Shown here one piece after another: positions 42,215-50,613 of a stretch of DNA of 60,683 nucleotides. This DNA is from Bacillota bacterium. Its GTDB lineage: Bacteria > Bacillota > Clostridia > Christensenellales > Aristaeellaceae. The stretch spans positions 1-60,683 of the forward strand of contig JAEYRW010000090.1 in NCBI GenBank assembly GCA_023435435.1. The letters are read 5' to 3'. A program made the translations under genes and the position numbers. Each line of letters starts with the position of its first letter. The stretch's first letter is position 1. Below the pieces are notes generated by a model. It worked only from the letters and a program-made list of their open reading frames with translations, was not told where the DNA came from and did not search any database.

Positions 42215-42545
42215 CTTAGAGCAATCCACAGAAATACCGAGAAGCCCAGTACGCCATCCACGACAGAACCCGCGTTTCCGACGGCCCCTTTCGCCCCTGG
42301 CTTTGTCGCGCTCCGCTTGACGTAGGCGGAAAGTCCGCCCCTGACTGCTGCGCCCGCGCTCCGGCTTCGCGCCAGGGCCAAAAGGTTCTCGCCGAATTCC
42401 ACATCTCCTGTCACGGACGGAGTACCAGCGCGTCTTTTCGCCCAATCCTGTGTCGCTGTCGGCTCGAAGTAGCACTGCTGCGCCTTCGCCCCGGCCCCTT
42501 GCCTTGGACGAAAATCCATCGCGGGACTTTCTCTCGTTATTTCCG
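42215..42545 (+). repeat. Modular hairpin-rich interspersed repeat, copy 3
   Basis: In order: TAGAGCAATCCACAGAAATACC, GAGAAGCCC, CATCCACGACAGAACCCGCG, GGCCCCTTTCGCCCCTGGCT, GCTCCGCTTGAC with hairpin GGCGGA-AAG-TCCGCC, GCGCGTCTTTTCGCCC, CCTTGCCTTGGACGAAAATCC and CATCTTGCTCTGACC. The TAGAGCAATC module precedes CGACAGAACC here but follows it in copy 1, so modules have been reshuffled. It fills most of the 801-bp gap before vanR; the rest (42546-42800) shows nothing I can assign. Confidence 0.72.
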
Positions 42546-42804
42546 CATCTTGCTCTGACCGGAAGTCTGGCGCAGGGGTGAGAAGCAGCGCGGCATGCAA
42601 AAGCGTGGGGCGCCCCACGTCACCGGGAAGACAGCAGGGGCGTGCTTCTGGTCGCGTTCAACAAGCCGATGGTCAACCGGAACGGGCGGCATGAAAACGG
42701 CTCCTTGCGCGCGAAGCGCTGTGCGACTGCGCCGGACTTGACCGGGAGATTGCGGCACTGCGCCAAGAGCGGAAGACGGCTTCCGCGCATTCCCCGGGCG
42801 GGCG

Positions 42805-42833
42805 TTGATTTATCGGCGCTGGAGAATTATAAT
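42805..42833 (+). promoter_or_regulatory. vanR promoter
   Basis: TTGATT (42805-42810), 17 nt, TATAAT (42828-42833), about 50 nt before the vanR ATG. Confidence 0.75.
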
Positions 42834-42881
42834 AGAATGCGGGCGCGGATCGGCCGCCGGAGTCAGCCCACAGGAGAAACT

Positions 42882-43577
42882 ATGCAGACGAAGATCATGG
42901 TCGTGGACGACGAGCAGGAAATCGCGGAGCTCGTCGCCGTATACTTGAGGAACGAAGGCTACGATGTGTCAATGTACTTCAACGCGGCGGACGCGCTGGC
43001 GGACGCGCCCCTCGCGCCATGGAGTCTCGCCATTCTGGACGTCATGCTCCCGGACATGAGCGGCTTCGCCCTCTGCCAGAAGCTCCGGGAGCACTACCTG
43101 TTTCCCATCGTCATGCTCACCGCCAGGGTGGACGACATGGACAAGATCACGGGGCTGACCCTGGGCGCGGACGACTATGTCACAAAACCGTTCAATCCCC
43201 TGGAGCTTGTCGCGCGGGTGAAGACACAGTTGCGGCGCTACACGCGCTATAACGCCCGGACGGCAGTTTCGGAGAGTGCCGTCTACGACTTCGGCGGGCT
43301 GCGCGTTTCCCCGGACGACCACAGCTGCACCCTCTTCGGGAAGGAACTTCCCTTGACGCCCCTCGAGTTTGGCATCCTCCTGCATCTCTGCGCCCATCGG
43401 GGCAAGGTTGTCTCCGCGGAGGAGTTGTTCGAGGCGGTCTGGGGCGAAAAATACATAGACAGCAACAACACGGTCATGACGCACATCGCGCGGCTTCGGG
43501 AAAAGATGGGGGAGCCTCCTCGCAAACCAAGGTATATCAAGACCGTGTGGGGAGTGGGGTATAAAATTGAGCAATGA
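42882..43577 (+). CDS. vanR: VanR-type response regulator
   Basis: A 231-aa OmpR-class regulator. The receiver domain has Asp9/Asp10, phospho-acceptor Asp53 (LAILDVMLPDMSG), Thr in VMLTARVDD and Lys in DDYVTKPFNP. The C-terminal winged helix reads LTPLEFGILLHLCAHRGKVV and ends RYIKTVWGVGYKIEQ. Sequence and context match VanR of vanG-type clusters, which activates the resistance genes after phosphorylation by VanS. GGAGAAAC precedes the ATG. It overlaps vanS by 11 nt. Confidence 0.93.
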   Translation: MQTKIMVVDDEQEIAELVAVYLRNEGYDVSMYFNAADALADAPLAPWSLAILDVMLPDMSGFALCQKLREHYLFPIVMLTARVDDMDKITGLTLGADDYVTKPFNPLELVARVKTQLRRYTRYNARTAVSESAVYDFGGLRVSPDDHSCTLFGKELPLTPLEFGILLHLCAHRGKVVSAEELFEAVWGEKYIDSNNTVMTHIARLREKMGEPPRKPRYIKTVWGVGYKIEQ

Positions 43578-44682
43578 TCTTGTGCGGCGCGCCCGGCGCA
43601 GCGCGCTTTCCAGGCGCATCCTTCTTCAATATGTCGCCACGCTTGCCGGCTTTGCGGCCGCGCTTTTTTTCCTGTTCACGCTCGCGCGCTTCCTGTACGA
43701 CAGATTCATATTTCAGCAGGACGATTGGGTCTACATCCTCGCCCAGCTTTATTCGCGTTACGCGACAGTCATCAACGGGGGCACCATCCTTGCCGGATGG
43801 GTCGCAATCACCTATGTCTTTCTATCAAGGCCCCTGCGCTATCTGGACGAGGTCGTGGATGCGGCGGAGCGGCTGGCCGGAGGGGCGGGAGAACCGGTGC
43901 GGCTGTCGGACGCCATGAAGAGCACCCAGGACGAGCTCAATTCCGTGCGGGAAGGGGCGCTCGCCAACGCCATGGCCGCCCGGGAGGCCGAACAGCGCAA
44001 GAACGACCTGGTGGTCTATCTTGCGCACGACCTGAAGACACCGCTCACCAGCGTCATCGGCTATCTTACGCTCTTGCGGGACGAGCCCCAAATCCAGCCG
44101 GAAACCCGGGCCAGGTATACCGGGATCGCCCTTGAAAAGGCGGAGCGCCTGGAGGTGCTGGTCAATGAGTTTTTCGAGATCACGCGCTTCAATCTTACAC
44201 ACCTCACACTCGAGGTGGAATCAGTGAATCTGACGCGCCTGACGGAGCAGGTGGCGTTTGAATTCGGCCCCATGCTGGCGGAAAAGAACATCGTCTGCGA
44301 GACGCATCTTGCCCCGGAGGTGTGCATCGTCTGCGACCCGGACAAAATCGAGCGGGTGCTGGACAACCTCCTGAAGAACGCCGTGAGCTATTCGGATCCC
44401 GGCACCGCCATCCGTCTGCTGTTGGAGGAGCGCGAGGAGAAGGTGACGCTTCGGGTGGAGAACAGCGGCCGGACCATTCCGCCTGAGAAGCTCGAACGCA
44501 TTTTTGAGCAGTTTTTCCGGCTTGATACCGCGCGCTCCAGCGCCACGGGCGGCGCGGGACTGGGCCTTGCCATTGCCAGGGAGATCGTCGAGCTCCACGG
44601 CGGGACCATCGTCGCGGAAAGCGCAGACGGACACACCGCCTTCACGGTGACCCTACCTGCGGGCCGCAAGAAAAACGTATGA
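43567..44682 (+). CDS. vanS: VanS-type sensor histidine kinase
   Basis: A 371-aa membrane kinase: two membrane helices (ILLQYVATLAGFAAALFFLF; TILAGWVAITYVFLS) around a short external loop of about 30 aa, then a HAMP-like linker. The H-box is VVYLAHDLKTPLTSVIGYL (His about 154), the N-box VLDNLLKNAVSYSDPG, and the G boxes FEQFFRLDTARS and GGAGLGLAIAREIV. The small sensor loop is typical of VanS proteins of the VanB/G/C groups. Start TTG at 43567 inside the end of vanR. It signals glycopeptide or wall stress to VanR. Confidence 0.92.
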   Translation: MSNDLVRRARRSALSRRILLQYVATLAGFAAALFFLFTLARFLYDRFIFQQDDWVYILAQLYSRYATVINGGTILAGWVAITYVFLSRPLRYLDEVVDAAERLAGGAGEPVRLSDAMKSTQDELNSVREGALANAMAAREAEQRKNDLVVYLAHDLKTPLTSVIGYLTLLRDEPQIQPETRARYTGIALEKAERLEVLVNEFFEITRFNLTHLTLEVESVNLTRLTEQVAFEFGPMLAEKNIVCETHLAPEVCIVCDPDKIERVLDNLLKNAVSYSDPGTAIRLLLEEREEKVTLRVENSGRTIPPEKLERIFEQFFRLDTARSSATGGAGLGLAIAREIVELHGGTIVAESADGHTAFTVTLPAGRKKNV

Positions 44683-44733
44683 TTTTCCTGGGTGAATTGT
44701 AAGTCCGTCTCGGAAGAAAAGATAAAAACGCCG

Positions 44734-44775
44734 GCCCCCGTTCTGGTACGATTTGTACCGGACGGGGGCTGTTTT
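44734..44775 (+). terminator. Terminator-like hairpin between vanS and vanW
   Basis: GCCCCCGT / ACGGGGGC outer stem and TGGTAC / GTACC inner stem followed by TGTTTT. It could end the vanRS transcript, or attenuate it ahead of the vanW-G-XY-T genes. Confidence 0.75.
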
Positions 44776-44803
44776 CGTGGGCGCTCCCGCGGAAAGGAGT
44801 CCC

Positions 44804-45625
44804 ATGCCGAGAAAGAGAATCACACAGGTTTTTCCGTGGCTTCTGCCGCTGCGCAGGAGGCAGCGCCTGCTCTTCTTTTACGCCCGGATGCGCCTGGACG
44901 GCAACCGCTACGCGGCGGCCCAATCGCCCGACCCGCTGCCGCGCCTTCTGTTCGAAACGCGGGTGCCCCTCTACAACCGAAACACCGGCTTCGACATGGT
45001 TTATCAGGAGAACAAGGTGTTCAACCTCAAGCTCGCCGCGCGGACGCTGGACGGCGTCGTCATCCGGCCGGGGGAAACGTTTTCCTTCTGGCGGCTGGCG
45101 CGGCATGCGGATGGGGAAATCCCATACAGGGACGGGCTGACGGTGCTCTACGGAAAGCTCACCACCGCGCCCGGCGGCGGCATGTGCCAGATGAGCAACC
45201 TCCTTTTCTGGCTGTTCCTGCACGCGCCGCTGACCGTCATTGAGCGTCACGGGCATCGGGTCAAGGACTTCCCGGAGCCGCCCAGCGACGCGCCTATGGG
45301 CGTGGACGCCACGGTTTCGGAGGGCTGGCTGGATTTGCGGGTGAAAAACGGAACGGACGCGTCGTTCCGGATCGGCATCGAATTCACGGACGGGGAGATC
45401 GTGGGCCGGCTCCACACCGACCGGGAAGACGGCCTCACCTACGAGGTGACAAACGGAAAGCCGCGCTACGTCCGCGCTGGAAGAGAAGTGCTGGAGGAGG
45501 TCTCCGTTCTCCGCAGGACGGTTTCCGCCGGGGGCGCGCGGGGCATGCCGGAGCTTCTCTACCGCAACAGATGCGTCATCGGCTACCCCTTGCCCCCGGA
45601 AACACAAATTGAAACGAAAGGGTGA
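44804..45625 (+). CDS. vanW: VanW-family protein
   Basis: A 273-aa protein of the VanW family, found in vanB and vanG clusters; its molecular role is still unknown. Conserved segments: NKVFNLKLAARTLDGVVIRP, GETFSFWRLARHADG, KLTTAPGGGMCQMSNLLFWL, HAPLTVIERHGHRVKDFPEP. No signal peptide. The ATG at 44804 has GGAAAGGAG upstream. It follows the vanS terminator and precedes the ligase gene by 5 nt. Confidence 0.92.
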   Translation: MPRKRITQVFPWLLPLRRRQRLLFFYARMRLDGNRYAAAQSPDPLPRLLFETRVPLYNRNTGFDMVYQENKVFNLKLAARTLDGVVIRPGETFSFWRLARHADGEIPYRDGLTVLYGKLTTAPGGGMCQMSNLLFWLFLHAPLTVIERHGHRVKDFPEPPSDAPMGVDATVSEGWLDLRVKNGTDASFRIGIEFTDGEIVGRLHTDREDGLTYEVTNGKPRYVRAGREVLEEVSVLRRTVSAGGARGMPELLYRNRCVIGYPLPPETQIETKG

Positions 45626-45630
45626 TCCCA

Positions 45631-46680
45631 ATGAAAAAACCGCGCATCGCGGTGCTGTTCGGCGGATGCTCCCCCGAATACGGGGTGTCGCTGGCGTCCG
45701 CCTACGCCGTCCTTACCCACATGGACCCAAACCGCCTGGTGCCCGTGCCTGTGGGCATTTCCCCGACGGGCGATTGGTTTTTATACCGGGGGGACGTTGA
45801 AAAAATTCCCCTTGACGGGTGGAACAATCCTGAGGACTGCGTGCCCGCCGCGCTTCTTCCGCGCCGGGAAGCCCCCGCGCTGCTGGCATTGGGGCCGGAT
45901 GGCGGCGAGCCAATTCCCATCGACGCCGCGTTTCCCATCCTCCACGGCAAAAACGGCGAGGACGGCACGGTGCAGGGATTGTTCGAGCTCATGGGCGTCC
46001 CGGTCATCGGCTGCGGCACGCTGGCTTCGGCGCTGTGCATGGACAAGGATCGGGCGCACCGGCTGGCATTCGCCGCGGGCGTGGCAATTCCCGCGTCCTT
46101 CGCGGCGGACAAAAACATAGGTGAGGCGGAACTGCTCGTGCGCGCCCGGGGAATCGGCTATCCGCTGTTCGTCAAGCCTGTGCGCGCGGGTTCCTCCTTC
46201 GGCATCACAAAGGTGGTCGATCCCCACGAGCTTTCCGCCGCCGTGGCGCTGGCCCTTCGGTACGACGACCGCGCCATGGTCGAGGAGGCCATTGCGGGGT
46301 TCGAGGTGGGCTGCGCCGTCATGGGAAACGCCGAGCTGCGCGTGGGCGAAGTGGACGAGATCGAACTGTCGGACGGATTTTTCGATTTTGAGGAGAAGTA
46401 CACCCTCAAAACATCCGCCATCCACGTCCCGGCGCGGATTTCCGCCGAAAAGGCCTCGGAGATCAAGGAGACGGCCCGGCTGATCTACCGGACGCTGGGC
46501 TGCGCCGGGTTTGCCCGGGTGGACATGTTTCTGGAGCCCTCCGGGCGCATCGTGTTCAATGAAGTCAACACCATCCCCGGCTTCACTCCCCACAGCCGCT
46601 TCCCCGGCATGATGAAGGCCGCGGGCATGTCCTTCCAGGAGGTCGTCGCCCGGGTCATTGAATGGGGGGCGGGCAAATGA
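45631..46680 (+). CDS. vanG: D-alanine--D-serine ligase, VanG type
   Basis: A 349-aa ATP-grasp ligase that joins D-Ala to D-Ser for the altered wall precursor. It has IAVLFGGCSPEYGVSLASA at the N-terminus, HGKNGEDGTVQGLFELMG, LFVKPVRAGSSFGITKV, and the omega loop FFDFEEKYTLKTS (about 250-262). VNTIPGFTPHSRFPGM closes the active site. The EKYTLKTS loop is that of the VanC/E/G/L/N D-Ser ligases rather than VanA/B D-Lac ligases or housekeeping Ddl. The ATG at 45631 has GAAAGGG. The stop overlaps vanXY (ATGA). Confidence 0.92.
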   Translation: MKKPRIAVLFGGCSPEYGVSLASAYAVLTHMDPNRLVPVPVGISPTGDWFLYRGDVEKIPLDGWNNPEDCVPAALLPRREAPALLALGPDGGEPIPIDAAFPILHGKNGEDGTVQGLFELMGVPVIGCGTLASALCMDKDRAHRLAFAAGVAIPASFAADKNIGEAELLVRARGIGYPLFVKPVRAGSSFGITKVVDPHELSAAVALALRYDDRAMVEEAIAGFEVGCAVMGNAELRVGEVDEIELSDGFFDFEEKYTLKTSAIHVPARISAEKASEIKETARLIYRTLGCAGFARVDMFLEPSGRIVFNEVNTIPGFTPHSRFPGMMKAAGMSFQEVVARVIEWGAGK

Positions 46681-47447
46681 AGACGGTGGTTCTTCCCGAG
46701 CGGCTCGTTCACGCGGGCAGCCTCATTCTGGTGAACGCGGCGCATCCCGTCCGCGCGGACGCCGAGGAGCGCGTGCTGGTGCCCGTCCGTCCTGCGCAGA
46801 ACGACATGCTGCTGGACCGCCGGGCGATCCCGCTCCTTGCAGCCCTTATGGACGAAATCGGCGGCTGGGAGAAGATCCGCGCGGTGAGCGCTTACCGGTC
46901 GCGGCGGGAGCAGGCGGAACTGTATCGGGATTCCCTGACCCAAAACGGGCGCGCGTTCACGGAGCGGTTCGTGGCGCGGTCGGGCTGCAGCGAGCATGAG
47001 ACGGGCCTGGCCGTCGATCTGGGACGCGCGGGGCCGGACCTTGATTTCATTCGTCCGGATTTCCCCTACGAAGGCATCTGCCAGACATTCCGCGCGCGCG
47101 CGCCGTCCCATGGGTTTGTGGAACGCTATCCGGCGGGGAAGGAGGCGGTGACGGGCATCGCCCACGAGCCCTGGCACTTTCGCTATGTGGGCGTTCCCCA
47201 CGCGGCGCTCATGGCGGAGAAAGGGCTGTGCCTGGAGGAATATCACGCTTATCTGAAGGGATTTCTTTTTGGAAGGGCGTGCGTTTCATGCCGCACCGGG
47301 GGCCGCACAATTTGCGTCTCCTATCTTTCGGCATCAAAGGGAACGGGAACGGCGTTTGAGATCGGGGAAAATGTCCCCTACGCGGTGTCGGGAAACAACG
47401 AGGACGGGTTTGTGATTGCCCGGTGGGGGGACGAAAATGACTTCTGA
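46677..47447 (+). CDS. vanXY: VanXY-type D,D-peptidase/carboxypeptidase
   Basis: A 256-aa zinc D,D-peptidase that removes D-Ala-D-Ala dipeptide and terminal D-Ala from existing precursors. M15B motif SEHETGLAVDLG (His and Asp ligands, about 104-115), catalytic Glu and last His in AHEPWHFRYVG (about 162-172), and SAYRSRREQAELY. The absence of an N-terminal membrane helix marks VanXY (cytoplasmic, bifunctional) rather than VanY. The C-terminal tail of about 60 aa is shared with VanXY-G proteins. Overlaps both neighbours. Confidence 0.9.
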   Translation: MKTVVLPERLVHAGSLILVNAAHPVRADAEERVLVPVRPAQNDMLLDRRAIPLLAALMDEIGGWEKIRAVSAYRSRREQAELYRDSLTQNGRAFTERFVARSGCSEHETGLAVDLGRAGPDLDFIRPDFPYEGICQTFRARAPSHGFVERYPAGKEAVTGIAHEPWHFRYVGVPHAALMAEKGLCLEEYHAYLKGFLFGRACVSCRTGGRTICVSYLSASKGTGTAFEIGENVPYAVSGNNEDGFVIARWGDENDF

Positions 47448-49536
47448 CGGGCGCACCGGCGGGCTCGACGCCTTTCGTGTGGCGGCCGCGCTTCTGGTGG
47501 TCGCCATCCACACCTCTCCGCTGGCGTCAATCAGCTGCGATGCGGACTTTCTGCTGACCCGAGTGGTCGCCCGGGTGGCGGTGCCTTTTTTTCTCATGGT
47601 GACGGGCCGCTTCGCCATCCGCGACGCCCGCGCCCTCGCGCGGTTTCTCAAGCGGACGGGACTTCTTTACGCGGCGGCGACGCTCGCGTATCTGCCCTTG
47701 AGCGCCTATGCCGGACACCTGAAGGACCTCACCCCCGGCGGCGCGCTGCGCCTGCTCATCTTTGACGGCGCCTTTTATCATCTATGGTATCTTCCCGCCG
47801 CCATGCTGGGGGCCGTCATCGTGTGGGGATTGGGGCGGCGTCTGCCCAGGGGCGGCGTGCTGGCAATCTGCCTTGCGCTGTATGGGCTGGGGCTTTCGGG
47901 GGACAGTTATTATGGCGCGATCCGGGATGTTCCCGCCTTCGCGGCGGCGTACGGCGCGGGCTTCCGGGCGTTTTCCTACACCCGGAACGGACTCTTCTAC
48001 GCGCCGGTCTTTCTCACCCTGGGTGCGGCGGCCAGGCCGTCCCGCCGGCTTACAGACTTCGCCGGGTTTTCCGTTTCCATGGGCGCCATGATCGCCGAGG
48101 GGTTCCTTCTGCGCGGACTGGGTTGGCAGCGCCACGACAGCATGTATCTTGCCCTCGTTCCCTGTGCGTACTTTCTCTTTCGGCTGCTGCTTTCGTGGGA
48201 GCTTCCGCCCATGCCGGCGCTGCGGGGCGCTTCCATGTGGATTTATCTGATTCACCCCATGTGCATCGTCGCCGTGCGCGCGGCCGCCAAGGCGGCGGGG
48301 TTGGTGCCGGTTTTGATCCTGAACAGCCCCGTCAATTTCGCGGCGGTGTGCGCGCTCTCTTGTCTGTTGTCAGCGGTTCCGGCGTGGATGAAAATCCTTC
48401 GGCGCGGGCGGCGGTTCCGGGAAGGGCGCGCATGGATCGAGTTGGATCGGGCCGCTCTCGTCCACAACGTTGCCCAGTTGCGCGCGCTGCTCCCGGCAGG
48501 GTGCCGGCTGATGCCCGCCGTCAAGGCCGACGCCTACGGCCATGGCGCGACCCTCGTCGCCCGGGAACTCAACCGTCTCGGCGTGCGCGCCTTCTGCGTG
48601 GCCAGCGCATCGGAGGGCGTCCGCCTGCGCAAGGCGCGCGTCCGGGGTGAGATCCTCGTCCTGGGGTATACCCATCCCATGGACTTTCACCTGTTGCGCA
48701 GGCATCGGCTGACCCAGACCGCCATTGACCGCGCCTACGCCGAGGCGCTGAACCGGTACGGACGCAGGCTCCGCGTCCACGCGGCCATCGACACCGGCAT
48801 GCGCCGTCTGGGGGAACGCTGCGAACATGCGGACGACATCCGCGCCCTGTTCCGCCTGCCCAATCTCCGGGTCACGGGCATCTTTACACACCTGTGCGTA
48901 AGCGACGGAACGAGCCCGGCGGACAGGGCGTTCACCCTTATGCAGGCGCGGAAGCTGGAGAAGGTCGTCCGCGATCTCGCCGCGCACGGCATCCGCCGGC
49001 CTCAAACGCACCTGCTTGCCAGCTCCGGCGTTCTTCACTGCCCGGAATTGGGCGGCGACTATGCCCGGGTGGGGATTGCCCTCTACGGTGTTCTGAGCGC
49101 GCGCGCCGAGGCCTGTCCGGTGACGCTCAGGCCCGTCCTGTCTCTGAAGGCGCGGGTTGCGTCGGTGCGGGAGCTGTTCGCGGGGGAGGGCGCCGGCTAC
49201 GGCCTTTCTTACGTTGCCGCCCGGGACGGGAAGATCGCCGCGCTGGCCATCGGCTACGCGGACGGGCTTCCCCGGGCGCTTTCCGGCGGCGCGGGAAGGG
49301 CGCTGATCCGCGGCCGCGCCGTTCCCATCGTCGGCCGCGTCTGCATGGACCAAACGCTGGTAGACGTCACCGGAATTCCGGATGTAGAGCCGGGGGACGT
49401 CGCCATATTGATCGGAACGGCGGGCAACGAAACGATTTCCGCCTACGACGTGGCGGAGGCGGCCGGAACGATTACCAATGAAATCCTCAGCCGCCTCGGT
49501 GCGCGGCTGGAACGGATCGTTGTCCCGCATGGGTAA
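47437..49536 (+). CDS. vanT: Membrane-bound serine racemase VanT
   Basis: A 699-aa fusion. Residues about 1-320 are an acyltransferase-3-like membrane domain of about ten helices (AFRVAAALLVVAIHTSPLAS start), thought to import or present L-Ser. Residues about 330-699 are an alanine/serine racemase: PLP-Lys in MPAVKADAYGHGATL (about 363), HAAIDTGMRRLGER, GAGYGLSYVAARDGKI (catalytic Tyr about 588), GRVCMDQTLVDVTG. It makes D-Ser for VanG. Length and plan equal VanT-G. GGGGGGACG precedes the ATG; the start overlaps vanXY. Last gene of the van operon. Confidence 0.94.
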   Translation: MTSDGRTGGLDAFRVAAALLVVAIHTSPLASISCDADFLLTRVVARVAVPFFLMVTGRFAIRDARALARFLKRTGLLYAAATLAYLPLSAYAGHLKDLTPGGALRLLIFDGAFYHLWYLPAAMLGAVIVWGLGRRLPRGGVLAICLALYGLGLSGDSYYGAIRDVPAFAAAYGAGFRAFSYTRNGLFYAPVFLTLGAAARPSRRLTDFAGFSVSMGAMIAEGFLLRGLGWQRHDSMYLALVPCAYFLFRLLLSWELPPMPALRGASMWIYLIHPMCIVAVRAAAKAAGLVPVLILNSPVNFAAVCALSCLLSAVPAWMKILRRGRRFREGRAWIELDRAALVHNVAQLRALLPAGCRLMPAVKADAYGHGATLVARELNRLGVRAFCVASASEGVRLRKARVRGEILVLGYTHPMDFHLLRRHRLTQTAIDRAYAEALNRYGRRLRVHAAIDTGMRRLGERCEHADDIRALFRLPNLRVTGIFTHLCVSDGTSPADRAFTLMQARKLEKVVRDLAAHGIRRPQTHLLASSGVLHCPELGGDYARVGIALYGVLSARAEACPVTLRPVLSLKARVASVRELFAGEGAGYGLSYVAARDGKIAALAIGYADGLPRALSGGAGRALIRGRAVPIVGRVCMDQTLVDVTGIPDVEPGDVAILIGTAGNETISAYDVAEAAGTITNEILSRLGARLERIVVPHG

Positions 49537-49650
49537 GTTTTCGATTTACCCACTGCGTAAACGAAGGGGGACCGAATTGGAGCGCCGCATCGATGAACGC
49601 CTGAACGAGATCCCCCGGTTGGGATTTGCCAACGTGCGCGCGCAGCATTT

Positions 49651-50613
49651 TCAATACAGATGACAAGCCACCCAGTGCCCGCCGCCGACGTCCTTGACGG
49701 ACGGTTCTTCCTCGCGGCAAATTTTGCGTACCCGGGCGCAACGCGTCGAAAAGCGGCAGCCCTTGGGCGGATCGAGGGGCGAAGGGATTTCTCCCGAGAT
49801 GCCGTGAAATTCCGCGCCGCCCACACTGATACGCGGCACGCTCTCTAAAAGGGCATGGGTGTATGGGTGCAGGGGGTGGGCGTAAAGCTCGCGCTTCTCC
49901 GCATTTTCCACAAGCTTTCCCAGGTACATCACGGCCACTCGGGTGGAAATATGCTCCACCACCGCCAGGTTGTGCGCGATGAAGAGATACGAAAGCCCCT
50001 GTTGTTCCTGCAGGTCCTGCAAGAGGTTTAAAATCTGGGCCTGAATCGAAACGTCGAGACTGGAGACCGGCTCGTCGCAAACGATGAGCTTGGGATTGAG
50101 CGCCAGGGCCCGCGCGATGCCGACGCGCTGCTGCTGTCCGCCCGAAAGTTCGTGAGGATACACGTTGAAGTATTCCTTCGGAACGCCTACGAGTTCCATC
50201 AGCTCCATAATCTTCCGATTCAGCGCCTCGCCGCGCAGCTTGCCGTCCTCTCCGGCGTTCACACGGAACGGCTCGGCGATGTTGTCGCTCACAGACATGT
50301 GCGGAAACAGCGAAAGAAACGGGTTCTGGAAAATAATCTGCATCTCCCGCCGAAGCTTCCTCTGTTGCGCCGGCGGCAGCGACAGAAAGTCTTTCCCCAT
50401 ATACGTCACCTTGCCCGACGTGACGGGAGTGAGGTGCAAAACCAGCCGCGCGAGTGTGGATTTCCCAGAACCGCTCTCTCCCACCAGTCCCAGCGTGGTT
50501 CCGCACGCCAGGTCGAACGACACCTCGTCCACTGCCTTCAGCGTCTTCGCGCCGACCTTGAAGTGCTTTGTCAGTTTTTCCGCCCGGACGATGATCTCTT
50601 TCTGTGTGCTCAC
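49651..50613 (-). CDS. oppF: Oligopeptide/dipeptide ABC transporter ATPase (OppF/DppF)
   Basis: A 320-aa ATPase: Walker A GLVGESGSGKSTLARL, signature HELSGGQQQRVGIARALA, Walker B KLIVCDEPVSSLDVS, and the C-terminal oligo_HPY region (HPLHPYTHALLESVP; GCRFSTRCA...CREEEP) that binds an Fe-S cluster in relatives. Start GTG with GGAGGGGCG upstream, overlapping oppD by 4 nt. Last gene of the opp operon, convergent with vanT over a 114-bp gap that holds only a weak hairpin. Confidence 0.93.
   Translation of the reverse strand: MSTQKEIIVRAEKLTKHFKVGAKTLKAVDEVSFDLACGTTLGLVGESGSGKSTLARLVLHLTPVTSGKVTYMGKDFLSLPPAQQRKLRREMQIIFQNPFLSLFPHMSVSDNIAEPFRVNAGEDGKLRGEALNRKIMELMELVGVPKEYFNVYPHELSGGQQQRVGIARALALNPKLIVCDEPVSSLDVSIQAQILNLLQDLQEQQGLSYLFIAHNLAVVEHISTRVAVMYLGKLVENAEKRELYAHPLHPYTHALLESVPRISVGGAEFHGISGEIPSPLDPPKGCRFSTRCARVRKICREEEPSVKDVGGGHWVACHLY

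Noticed and set aside
42642..42881. N-terminal extension of VanR to 42642
   Set aside because: The added 80 residues do not resemble a receiver domain, and the promoter at 42805-42833 lies inside them. The ATG at 42882 has a good ribosome site.
45631..46680. Housekeeping Ddl instead of VanG
   Set aside because: The EKYTLKTS omega-loop and the vanRSW/XY/T neighbours fit a D-Ala-D-Ser ligase better, although specificity is not proven by sequence alone.
49478..49663. 61-codon plus-strand frame between vanT and oppF
   Set aside because: It starts inside vanT, has no own ribosome site and no recognisable product. The ending LERRIDERLNEIPRLGFANV might be a fragment, but support is too thin.
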